This document shows positions 31,901-43,800 of a stretch of DNA of 64,000 bases, piece by piece. The notes under the pieces are model-generated. The model did no database searches. It saw nothing but the letters and a program-made list of their open reading frames with translations, and was not told the origin of the DNA. Position numbers and translations under genes: made by a program. How positions within the stretch are numbered: position 1 is the first letter of the stretch; each line of letters starts with the position of its first letter. Origin of the DNA: Gibbula magus (Eukaryota; Mollusca; Gastropoda; Trochida; Trochidae); the NCBI GenBank assembly GCA_936450465.1, contig OW388293.1, positions 43,296,982 through 43,360,981 on the forward strand. Reading direction: 5' to 3'.

Positions 31901-32645
31901 TTTATTGGCTGACAACATCTAGACTGAATGTCGCGTTAAAGTTTATTTCCTATTTGCTTTGTGTCACCAAGAAAGGACGTTTGACAATAAACATATATGA
32001 CATGCCGGTCACCGACATGCCATTTGTTATATAATTGAATCGGTCCAGTAAACTTGTTATCTGTACAAACATAATTACACTCCTTCCTTCTCACATACTC
32101 AGCTTCTTAATTGAGTAAACTAATTTGCTGTAACAACACTTCTCCCCTTTGATCTGGAAGAAACATCTATATGGTACGCTAAACTGTGAATTGTGTGTTG
32201 GTGTGCTGAAGTGACACATAAAGACTATTTATTAAACCATTTCGTTTTCATTTACGAGATGTGCATTAAGATTCTACTGGTACCATAATTCTTTCTTTCG
32301 ATAATGTTCGTAGTCTACATCAATCTGTGTTATCATGATGTATATGTTTGCGTGTACAATGGAGCAATCTTCATGTAAATTTCATTGAGCTTGTTGACCA
32401 ATCCAGTTCATGTATACGTATTTATTCATGAAAGTGAAGTGAAAATGGTTTGCATTGCATTACATCATATATAGAATATTTTAATTGACAAACTTCAAAT
32501 ACAGGAATCTGTTATATTAAATACACAATGTTATTTATAAATCTTCAATGTTGCCTCGCTTATTTGAACAGCCAATCGTTCAGTGTTTATGAAATTATAC
32601 CTACCATATTACTTTATTTATTAATACATACAAAACAAAATTTAC
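31901..32645. other. No gene seen
   Basis: AT-rich sequence. Possibly the distal interior of the minus-strand TTAA element whose left end is at 33277. Confidence 0.45.
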
Positions 32646-32825
32646 CTGCCGACTATGGAACATAATTTGATCAATTGATGCTACTAATCTCTCTTCGCCC
32701 CGATTCCCGCGAGAGTCTTCTTCTCTTGTGTCAATGTCACTTGAACTGTCATTTGGTTCATACAGGTAAGGCAAGGCATCGGCCACGTCACTTGAAATGA
32801 CGGAGCTTGAAGTCAAACACTCCAT
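32646..32825 (-). CDS. Putative first exon in the TTAAAGG element
   Basis: TTTCCATGG starts a 60-codon frame (MECLTSSSVISSDVADALPY, then LYEPNDSSSDIDTREEDSRG). It ends exactly at a CAG|gtaaat donor. It is acidic and serine-rich. The PYLYEPND..S motif recalls the short lead segment found before Cys-rich P2X7-tail-like domains in many invertebrate transposon proteins. I am not certain of that, and no following exon is visible. An upstream in-frame GTG/ATG extension (to 32894) exists but lacks context. Confidence 0.45.
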
Positions 32826-33277
32826 GGAAAGTGATATCACAGCAGTTTCGCGGTTAATTGCTACAAACATACTATACATATGCGCAGAATGCACTCCAAT
32901 TCAGCAGGCCCCAGTCCTTGTAACCATATGGAATCGCTAGTTAAATAGTTAAGTAATCCGTTTATCGAAAATTTGGGTTGTTTTGATGAAGTTTTCTGTC
33001 TTATATGAGCAGTTTAAAAGTTGGGAAAACGCGTTAAATTAAGATTAGCGGCCATTGTGAGACTCCTCCACGTACGTCACAGCACGATACGCTTCAGTGA
33101 CCACCGCCCGCCCACTTTTATTCTGGTCGCCGGGGCTTAATTAGACACTTTTTTAAAAAGCCGTATGTAAGTAATTAATGGGTTGATTTCAGAAATTTAA
33201 AATCGAGCAATTGTCAAATTGAAACCCTTTTCAAAGAATCCGAATGTGACCATACGTCATTTCATCTAACCTTTAAG
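32646..33277 (-). mobile_element. TTAAAGG-ended element (second copy) with promoter-like region and exon
   Basis: On the minus strand it begins at about 33277 with TTAAAGGTTAGATG and matches 7445-7690 over roughly 220 bp. About 450 bp in, a Kozak-like ATG opens the exon at 32825-32646. The distal end was not found. Confidence 0.6.
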
Positions 33278-35640
33278 GTGAATGATAAACTTCTTACATC
33301 AACATCTGATATTGCCAATAAGTTGGCTGAAACAATTCTTCATCTGCAAATTATGCCCCTGCTTTCCAAAAGTACCAAAAGGTACAGGAAAAACGACCAC
33401 TTAATTTCAAATCTGACAATGGAGAGGATTATAATGAACACTTCTCCTTGTCAGAGCTAAAAACTGCACTTTCTAAAGCTCATGATACAGGAACCGGCCC
33501 TGATAAAATCCATTATCAGCTTCTAAAACATTTACCGGAACCTTGTCTTGAGGTCCTACTTCAGGAATTTAATCATATATGGGAAACTGGTGAATTTCCA
33601 TCTTGTTGCTACTATTGTGCCTATCCCAAAACCTGGGAAAGATCATACAGATCCTTCCAACTTCCGTCCTATAGACTTAACAAGTTGCGTATGTAAAACT
33701 ATGGAACGGATGATCAATGATCGTCTAGTTTGGTACTAATAAATTACTAACTGATATTCAATGTGGTTTCCGGAAACAACGCAGTACCAATGATCATCTT
33801 GCTTGTTTAGAATCATTTATTCGTGATGTGTTTATTAACAAACAACATGCTGTATCTATCTTTTTCGAATTAGAAAAAGCTAACGATACTTCATGGAAGA
33901 ATGGCATCCTAAAAGATTTATTTGAATTTGGCTTGAGAGGTCGTATGTCTCATTTTATATCTATTTTTTTACATGACCGGCAATTTAAAGTGCGCGTGGG
34001 TTCCACCCTTTCTGATTTTTTTTATCAAGAAATGGGTGTCCCACAAGGTAGCATTTTACCTGTCACATTATTAAGCATCAAAATCAACAACTTGGCTAAA
34101 GTCACTTTTTATGGATGATTTCAGAGGCAAAAATATGCCATCAATCGAGCGTCAATTGCACCTCTGCCTCAATAAAATACATAAATGGTCGTTGGAAAAC
34201 GGCTTCAAATCTTTTAAAGCCAAAACATCTTATGTGCATTTTTGCAACATGCGCAAAATGCACAAAAATCCAGAACTTTTTCTGGATAAAACTCCAATCA
34301 AAGTTGTTCCTGAGGCCAAGTTTCTTGGTCTCACTTTTGATAATAAACTTTCATTTATCCCACACATTAAAAACCTTAAAGCTCAATGCTTAAAGGCATT
34401 ATACCTTTTAAAGGTCGTATCTAACAATAAATGGGCCCGCCCCTCTTATATTAAACTGTTTGATACAATCCACCACCAGGGTCTCAGGCTTTGTCTTGGG
34501 GCCTTAAGAACTTCACCTGTTGAAAGTCTCTACGTTGAAGCTAATGAGCCATCTCTTGAAGATCGGCGCATCAAGCTAGCACTTCAATATATCACTAAAT
34601 TAAAATATAACCCTTCAAACCCTGCCTATTGCGTATTCAATACAGAATACCATCATTTGTGTAACTCAAAACCTAAAGCAATTCCACCACTCGGTATCAG
34701 ACTTCCAACAACATGTTGAAGATTCTGATATCGACCTAACAACAATAGCAGAGCACGGTCTGCTTGCCACACCGCCATGGCATTTGCCAGGCCCCGTGTC
34801 AACCTCTCTCTATCAACTCATAACAAATCTAATACATACCAATTAATATTCAAACACGCATTTTTTGAGCTACGCGATATTTTCGCAGATTATAAACCAC
34901 TTTTTCACTGACGGTTCTAAGGATGGACCAACAGTTGCAGTAGCAACTATAACACCATCAACAACATATGCTTCAAGGCTGCATGATGGCAGCAGCATCT
35001 TTACTGCAGAAGCTAAGGCCATCCTTAAGGCCGTCCATCACATTAAAAACTCAACTCCCAATTGTAAAATTATGTTTTCTGATTCACTATCTTGCTTACA
35101 GGCAATTAAAAACTGTAAGAGTGATTCAACACTTCACAACACTTGTCTCCAGTGCGACATCGTCTTTTGCTGGCTTCCTAGCCATATGGGTATAAGAGGA
35201 GTTAATAATAAAGCTGATACAGCCTTAAACTTCAAACATATTTCTCCTACTAAAGTTCCATATACTAAACCTGCTATTAAATCTTATGTTAAGGAGCGTT
35301 GGAAGTCCCAATGGGACCAACAACAGTATAACAAACTTCACACTATTCAACCTCATTTAGTTTACAAATCTCTATCTTCTTTTACCCGGCAGGAAGCTTG
35401 TGTTCTACGACGATGTCGTATTGGACACACTCGTCTCACTCATTCTTTTCTTTTATGAGTATGTGTAATCCCTGCCAGTGTCCCCTCACAGTAAAACACA
35501 TTTTGTGTAAGTGTTGGGACACCGCGCACATGAGGGAAACATTTTACCCTGTTTTTAGTCAATTTGGTGAACACCGCATTTTAAACTTTTTGAAAGCAGT
35601 CAATTTATTTGACAAACAGGACTCATAATGATAATGATCC
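33278..35640 (+). pseudogene. I-type LINE ORF2: reverse transcriptase plus RNase H, many frameshifts
   Basis: The blocks succeed one another in several frames. FSLSELKTALSKAHDTGTGP with DKIHYQLLKHLP is followed by IPKPGKDHTDPSNFRPIDLT, CGFRKQRSTNDHLA, MGVPQGSILPVTL, FMDDF (catalytic, about 34109-34122) and EAKFLGLTFDNKLSF. RNase H follows with FFTDGSKDG (34903), the acidic FTAEAKAI and FSDSLSC, then LPSHMGIRGV. A Cys/His knuckle (CNPCQCPLTVKHILCKC) closes ORF2 at about 35520, and the stop is near 35626. RNase H after RT places it in the I superfamily (I/Nimb/Ingi-like). The 5' part including the endonuclease is missing. Dead. Confidence 0.87.
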
Positions 35641-35861
35641 ATAATGAAACCTTATGATATTCTGATATATGCAAGTGATCCCGACATTCATACTGATAAA
35701 GAATTCCACCACGAGGCTTCTTTTGTTGTCGCCATTCTAATTAATTCTAGTATGTAAAATGTAGTAATAAAACCATGTATGAAGTATCAAGTCTTTCCAA
35801 CACTGTGGAGCATTTTCAACATGACGAATGTATAGGTAGATTAAACAATGCACATATTAAT
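35641..35861 (+). other. Probable 3' UTR of the I-type LINE
   Basis: AT-rich, with AATAAAACC at about 35766 but no simple tail. It abuts the ATT-rich tail of the next SINE. Confidence 0.4.
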
Positions 35862-36110
35862 AATAATAATAGCTCTTTATTGTCCGTAATACAATGTACA
35901 ATGGAAATTTGTTGTGTGCAAATAGCACCCGGCAGCCACAGTTGCAGCGCCAGTTAAAGCGTTGTTCTGTCCTTATAATGCTGAGTGTCAAGTAAGGCAG
36001 CAGCAACTCCCATCTTTTAACGTCTTTTGGTATGACGCGACCGGGAATCGAACCCCGGTCTTCCGGGTGATGAGCGGACACTCTACGAAGCGACAAGTGG
36101 TTAGCCTAAT
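35862..36110 (-). mobile_element. tRNA-derived SINE with (ATT)n tail
   Basis: On the minus strand, GTTCGATTCCCGGTC (about 36035-36055) is a strong B box, preceded by a tRNA-like head starting near 36105. A body of about 170 bp follows (CAAAAGACGTTAAAAG, GTGGCTGCCGGGTGC), and the 3' end reads GGACAATAAAGAGC with an ATT repeat at 35862-35875. Head, body and simple tail are all present, so this is a complete SINE. Its 3' tail does not match the LINEs in this window. Confidence 0.8.
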
Positions 36111-36157
36111 TAGCACACAATAAACTTTCTGTGAGGGATTAACATTTTAGTCATTGC

Positions 36158-36744
36158 ATATAAACTCACGTGCAAAAGAAACGTCCCCACATTTTGAAAA
36201 CAGTATAAAATTAAATATTGATGTCGGAGAAAGTAGATTTTGAATGTATTTGTTAGCCACATGTTTTGTAAAGAAGTATTCACAATTTCATACATCAGAG
36301 TATGCAATTTTTATTTTTACATCTGTTCAAATAGACATGGGGTGCTAAAATCGTTTTTTAAAGATGTTTTTGGCCCACAATATTTGGTATTTAAGTTTAA
36401 AACATTGAACAAGTAGAAATTTAATTAATCAAAGATATCCTCGACATAAATAATCTTCTTTGATTTAAATTTGTTGACGCGTCATTACTGTAGGACGTCA
36501 CAAAACAAGCCAAAACTGGCTTTTTGAGGCTTCTATCTCGTCTAGTTAAGGAGATTCCAAAACGACCATTTCTTAAAACTTGTGTTTCTCAGAGTTATGA
36601 ATAGATAATGTTTTGAAAATTCATATTTAGTATTGTTGGTTTCTGAAGACATGATGTAACGCTGTTTCAGTCGCATTTATCCCCCGTCGATTGAAATATC
36701 TTGTATTTTGTATGGGGACGTTTCTTTTGCACGTGAGTTTATAT
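36158..36744. mobile_element. MITE with perfect 31-bp TIRs (Tc1/mariner-like)
   Basis: ATATAAACTCACGTGCAAAA, continuing GAAACGTCCCC, at 36158-36188 is exactly reversed at 36714-36744. TA dinucleotides lie at the borders, as expected for Tc1/mariner. The interior (about 525 bp) has no coding frame. Confidence 0.85.
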
Positions 36745-37706
36745 ATGTACACTAAATAAATAATTCGACATATCAGCCATTCTAACTATATTAAATTAGT
36801 AATGTTTTTCACACACAAAAGATAAAAATGCTTCACTTCACGTTATTTATATTGTTGAATGAATGTGCGCTATCCTTTACCAAAAAAATACTAACCACAA
36901 TACTAACATGAGTAATACATAAACGTTACAACTCGATTCTGTTGCAACTTATAATCATGTATTGTTTTGCTCCCAGAACAGACCCCGATATGACCGTCCC
37001 TTTAATACAACCTATTGTTATACATGAGTAAATTCAGTATTGGTGTAGAGTTCGTTTTGCTGTCTTCAAATTGCAGCCTCTTGCTCTTCCTGTATGACGA
37101 AGTAAGTAAATATGATCGATATGCTGTGGCACGTTGTCCATGTATTATAACATGTGACAGCAGGGCTAGAAATTAACACTAGTCCTTCGAGGCTAGTAAA
37201 CATGACACCGGGCTATTAAATGTTAGCTTCTACTAACCGTGTGGGCCTTTAAAAACATATATGTAATACTCAAAGTATGAGAAGAAATTCTTGTTTTTAA
37301 TAGCAACAATGGTATAAGATGTGAATCATTGAAGAAAGGAAAATACTTGCCATTGCAGTTCAAACACAACATTTTATAATTGTTGGATTACTAGGAGATA
37401 CGGGTTAGTGATACTTACGACTAGCCCTGCAGGCTACCATATGTTTGATGTTAGTTTCTACCCCTGTCAATAATCCACGTGTATTATAACAGCATTTATA
37501 TATTCTGTTTGACGTTCGTGTGACCATTTCAATGACAGTTTCAAGGTGTTAGCACATGTCTGTATGTTGTAACAATGATCACGTACATGTAGTCCCTTTT
37601 GGGTCTTCAAGAAGATGGAACCCCAATTCGATCTGGTCTACATACAAATGTACATCAAACACTCAGTACGAAGTATTGCTCTCATCGTACACTGGTATTT
37701 TTGCCT
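36745..37706. other. 3' flank of the P450 gene
   Basis: No coding-like frame. AATAAA-like words occur but I could not choose a polyadenylation site. Confidence 0.45.
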
Positions 37707-37820
37707 TCATCTTTTTTCAAATATCAGTTCTAACGGTGTCCTTTTGGATGCTGTGATATTGTAGATCAGTTCCAGATTTTCCTCTGGGTCCGGGAGGGAT
37801 ATTTTGAAAGCTCGGAGAAG
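37707..37820 (-). CDS. P450 last exon
   Basis: Acceptor cattgcag; 114 nt including TGA. Encodes LLRAFKISLPDPEENLELIY to RTPLELIFEKR, the expected beta-strand ending. It joins exon g in phase 0 and gives the normal distance from Cys to C-terminus, which supports the assignment. Confidence 0.88.
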   Translation of the reverse strand, partial: LLRAFKISLPDPEENLELIYNITASKRTPLELIFEKR

Positions 37821-40800
37821 CTGCAATGTAATGGAAATCGACGTGAGGTTTTTGCAAGTATAGTCACATAAATGTAATCAAAGTCTTTTCCGACAGAGAA
37901 GAGAATGAATCAGCTACAGTTTTGTTCCAAATACTAACACAAGACAGACATACTATTTCTTTGACAACACGGTGCACATAGCGTCACGACTCTGATATAT
38001 TACCATTTAAACCCCTTTTAACTCCCGTGCACTGCACTGTTCACTTTAAAGTCACTGTTCTATATCGACGTTATAGATCAGCTTACGCGAAATGAAAAGC
38101 ACGCTGTATTTTACTAACTTTTTTTAATAATAATACACATACATTTATAAACAAGTAATTGTCACAAACGTGACCATGTCCCCTGCCGCAATTTAGAAAT
38201 GAGCTAAAAGGTTGGACAAGAAGCTTGTACCGAGTAATGACCATATATGTTTGATGCAATTGTTATTATATCAGGCTAAGAACATTTTAAAAAATGATCA
38301 AAGTCTCATAGTGATCTTGAAAATGAGGGTCAAGGTCACCGAATTGTTGTCTGCGTATTTCCCAAATGAAGACGGGTACCAAACTGAAGCCTATAGGTGC
38401 AGCGCTTCATGAAGAATAACGCCAAGAACACTTTAAAAAGTCTCGTAGTGACCTTGAAATTGAGGTCAAGGTCACTCAAATCGAATGGTGTCTGCGTATT
38501 CCCCAAATGAAGACGGGTACCAAATTTGACTCTAGTTGTAACGGTTCATGAGATATCGTGGTAACAAGAAACGGAACGGACGTACGTACGGACGGACGTA
38601 CTGAGCTGAATACTATATCACCCGCTCCGCGCTTGGCGGCGGCGGGGGACAATTATAAAAAAAATAGAGCCATGGGCTCTGTAGCTCAGCATGATTTATA
38701 TACATTAACTAATGTCAACTTCTAGGTGAGAGGTATAAGACATAGGAAGCACTTTAAATGGAGAAGATGAAATAGGTCTTACGGTCCTTACCCCTCTGAT
38801 CTATCTATGAGGCCAGAGATAAAATCCCCTACAAATAAAGTCACACTTGAAGATTTAATCCTGTTTACTGTTGTTTCCCTTAAATTACCTCCCTTTAAAG
38901 AGCACATAAAATCTCTAGATGAAATAGCTTTTCAGGTCATGACGTCTGTGACCTATATTTCGGGTTGCAGGATCACAGATGTACACTTTAGAATCCTCAT
39001 TTGCCAAGGACACAACTTTTCAGCTCTCTAGACCTTTTGGAACTTGAGAAGAAGATGATAATAGGTTTTTGGGGTTGTGACCCCTGTGACCCCATTTGAG
39101 GTCACAGGGTCATGAAATCTACAATTTAAAAATCCCTATTAGCCAAGGAGTCTGTACACAATGTTCAGCTCTCTAGACCATCTGGAACTGGAGAAGAAGA
39201 TGAAAATAAGTTTTTAAGGTTGTGACCCTGTGACCCCAATTGAGTCACGGGGTCACCACATCTACAATTTAGAATATTTATTGACCAAGGAGTCTGCACA
39301 CAACTTTTCAGCTCTCTAGACCTGTTGGTACTGGAGAAGGAGATGAAAATAGGTTTTTAAGGTTGTGACCCCTGTTACCCCAATTGAGGTCACGGGGTCA
39401 CCAAATCTACAATTTAAAATCCCAATTAGCCAAGGAGTCGGTACAAAATGTTCAGCTCTCTAGACCATCTGGAACTGGAGAAGAAGATGAAAATAGGTTT
39501 TTAAGGTTGTGACCCCTGTTACCCCAATTGAGGTCACGGGGTCACCAAATCTACAATTTAAAATCCCCATTAGCCAAGGAGTCGGTACACAATGTTCAGC
39601 TCTCTAGACCATCTGGAACTGGAGAAGAAGATGAAAATAGGTTTTTAAGGTTGTGACCCCTGTGACCCCAATTGAGGTCACGGGGTCACCACATCTACAA
39701 TGTAGAATCCCTATTGACCATGGAGTCTGCACACAACTTTTCAGCTCTCTAGACCTTTTGGTACTGGAGAAGAAGATGAAAATAGGTTTTTAAGGTTGTG
39801 ATCCCTGTGACCCCATTTGAGGTAATGGGGTCATGAAATCTACAATTTAGAATCCCCATTAGCAAAGGAGTCTGCACACAACTTTTCAGCTCTCTAGACC
39901 TTTTGGAACTGGAGAAGAAGATGAAAATAGGTTTTTGGGGTTGTGACCCCTTTGACCCCAATTGAGGTCACGGGGTCATGGAATCTACAATTTAGAATCC
40001 CCATTAGCCAAGGAGTCTGCACACACAATTTCAGCTCCCTAGACCAAGTTGTTCTGGAGAAGAAGATGAAAATGCGAAAAGTTTACAGACGGACGGACGG
40101 ACGGACGCCGGACACCATATGCCATACCACAAGTCCATCGGGCCTTTCAGGCCAGATGAGCTAAAAAGTAACAAACGATTTATCATTTGACAAATGAACA
40201 CTGTACAGTCATGTTATGCCGTAGCAAAGTTTTCCACGCCGATGACTTGCTTCATTTCTCGTTTTTATTTATTTTATTTTTCAAGGCCTGAATGTGTGCT
40301 AGTTTTTAACAAATTGTCAAACAGAAAGTCATCAAAAAGATTATTACCCTTAATAATACTTTTCAATCGGACTGGGATGTATGAATAACATATATATGTG
40401 TAAAAAGGAATGTAATTTCGCATTTGGTTTCCACTTAAAGCACCCCTTAAACAACCCTCTCTTTAAAAAGTTTATTGAGCAAAACGAAACTTTATTCATT
40501 AAAGAAAAACTAATAAGTCAAATAATAATAAAATTTAATTCGTAAAACTAATTTCTCATTAATTGTAAAGTGCATTCGCCTTCTTCGGTGAGAATTTAGA
40601 AAGTAAGACTGTTAATGGACATGGGCAAAAAACTATAAGGCAATGCGAATTTTTTTAAAATGACACTTGAGGGTCCGCAGACACAAAAGTACCCCTTACA
40701 AACCCGAAAGAAACTACTATATCCTTATGAATTATTTATGTAAAGTTTGATGAGCTACACTGCCTATGGTTTTATTCTTTGTACTGTATCGTTAATATAG

Positions 40801-43800
40801 CTAGATTGGGATGCAGTTCAGATCCTGAATTTTGAAGATTATGATCGATGAAAATCCCTGACTATCTGTCCCAACCTGGTATGACTTTCAAAGTTTGTGA
40901 ATCCATAATCATGCCATATTTAAGCAATCCTCTTTCCCGCACAATTCCAGAAACAAAGCTCACTTTGTTATGAGATTTATATCAATCCAAACTTTAGGAG
41001 TTGTGATAATTTGCTACACTTGATAATTGTTTACCTTTATTATTGCTAGATGGATCTGCTGCTCGGCTATCCTCCTGCCCGGACAGTTCCGGGGCCCGTA
41101 TCCGAAGGGCTGTACAATGATGGACTGGGTTTGTTTCATTGACAACGGTACATCATCCCGCAACCAACGCTCCGGCTGATACACTTCCGGTGAGTCGAAA
41201 TATTCCTGGCTCTTGCACAGCGCGTTGTGGCCGAAATGTACCTCTGTCTGGGGATACAGGTTGGTGAAATAAGAAGAGAGACGAGAAGTCTTTGAGGGCA
41301 TTATAAGGGTGAACATAAGAACATGAAGAATTGTTGGATAACAGCTTATTAAATGTGAAGAGACAAGCAGGATTACAACACTGTATATGGTGTGGTCTGG
41401 CACTTCTTTGTTATGTTCACATACGGTTTCTGGGCCACTTCTTGTCCCTTAATCATGTGAATCCATACAGTACATTTTTGTCGTACCTATTTGTACCTGA
41501 TGTGGCTCTGACTTGGAAATTTTAGATTATATATATGGAAAATAGAAATACAAAATACGAGCGATCCATATTCGACACCCAGATGCGTTAGACATTGATA
41601 GTAATGCCGGTTTTAAGTTTATTATTAAGTTTATAAAAGTATTTCGTGTATCAGATGATGTCCTTGGACCTCCTAGATCCACTAGTGGACACTCAGTTAC
41701 GTGTATTGATAGAAGCATGTATTGCATTGTAAAGGCACATCTGATATCAGGAAAACACTTTAGAAAGCTAAATCACCTGTAAATGACTACTTCGATATAG
41801 GATGCCGGAAATAAAAGGGTGAACGCTGTAAAAAATGTAAAGATTTAAAGGCGCTGCAGCACATTGTCCTTACTGAAAGTTATCTGACAAAAGGCAAATC
41901 AGTGTTACCAATGGCTAAACAATACTCCGAAAACGATATTTTTAAAAAGTTCGAAAACGAATGTACATGGTTCGATTAAGTCATGCGAGTACATTTCCCA
42001 CCGAACCGTCATTTTAATGAACTCTTTTTAAACGTGCCGCTTGAAGGTTGTTCAAGTGATCTGACTGATGTAGCGATACCTAAACACCCAGAGTAAGTTT
42101 TCAATATGGCACCATGATGGAATGGTCAACTGTTTTTCTGTCTGTACTCTCACGGTCTTATTAGACTTACAAATCTACCTCTCACACTGAAGAATTCACC
42201 AATATTGTCGATTTATACGACGCGCCATTTTCGGGTGGCCGTTTTCTGTGGATACAGCTTCGTGTAACGAGATGTTTTAATCTCTATATACATCTCTATA
42301 CAATATACTATATAAACTTGATAATTGGTAAAAAAAGAAATAATTTGAAAAAAACGTGCTACAGCGCCCTTATGCTCGCTAGATTACAACAATCATACAA
42401 TAAATTTATTTATTAAATATCACGAAACGAAACGAAAACATAACGAATATTACAGAAATAAACAGTAATTTGAAATAGCATTAATGATTCGTAAACAGTT
42501 TGAAGTGAGTTAAAACGTCTCAATTCAAAGCCTTTTTAAACGCACAACAAAAATTTAAACATTTGTCACTTCAAAAATGTTTGAAAACTGTTCGGTGGGT
42601 GAAAATATCCAAAACGTGACGCAGATTTTAAACTCAAGGAGAGGGCATATATAGGGTGATATATTTACTTGTATTGTATAGTAGATGGGACACGTAAAAG
42701 GAAATGGTATATATCTTTTACTACATTTAAATTACGAAATTTAAACATTCTGAGTTCACTTGTTTTATTTATATGTCTGCCTTTCCAAACTTAAAAAAAA
42801 TAATATACTCTATATTTTTTACATTCAGAAATGGTAGATATAATTCGGTATTTTTACATGGAGTACATTCGTTTGAAATATAAACATTTTCTTGCCATTT
42901 TTGAAGATATATACATGTATTTTTAGGTCGTTCGCCAGTCTGATTAAAATCGACGATTTTCCGTGGAATAAAAATTGCAAAATAGTGCATCTACCGGGAT
43001 ACGAACTCGTTCGTGGGTTTCCACGCCAAACCGTCTGAAAGCACCCCGAACACGCTAGCGCAATTCAGCTAGCCAATCAAAAGATGCCCAACAAATGCTT
43101 TCGGTGCTAAACTGGTTCTGAACACACGCCTATACGGGGTGTTCTCAGACCTTGTGGCGAGGAATCTACAGAACCTGTTCGTATCCCGGCAGATGCAAAA
43201 TTTTGCAAATTTTATTCCTCGGAACAAGGTCGATTTTCATCAGACTGGGTCGTTCGCGTGAATAAATTCATGAAATCTACATTAACACCATGCTCTTGAT
43301 TGTGCCAGATGTTTCCAAAACCATTTTATAATAGCAGTTTACATCATTTGCCTAAATCGTCTTTTTAGTTTTACCATATATAATCATCATTTCATAACAT
43401 ATCGTTGGTAAGCGACTTGAAGGCATGTGCAATAATTTCACGCAATACCTACTTATTTTATACAGTAAGAATAAATATCTAAAATAAATCTGCCCCATTC
43501 TCCATAAATCATAACGTTTTGAGTATTTTGTTTGACACCCACGAATATTTTATATGCATACAGATGTAAATTTCATAATTTTACAAACGTAAGTTTTCCT
43601 CAAATTACTGCCCAAACAAGAAAAGGATAATTATATATTTTTCTAAACAAATTGAAAAAATCATACTGAATTCATGTTGAGATAATTGAGATGAATATTT
43701 TATTAGAAGTGTAATGCATCTAGAATTACTGACGTTTTTCGTATCACAATTTTGGGTAACGGCACAATTATCCCCATTGACCACTCCTTGGGAAAATCTC

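Noticed and set aside
32601..32894. Longer 97-codon version of the minus-strand ORF at 32646-32825
   Set aside because: The 5' extension lacks a good start context and the 3' part reads through a consensus donor into intron-like sequence.
35862..36110. A functional tRNA gene on the minus strand
   Set aside because: Strong B box but no proper acceptor or anticodon stems. It is followed by a SINE body and an (ATT)n tail.
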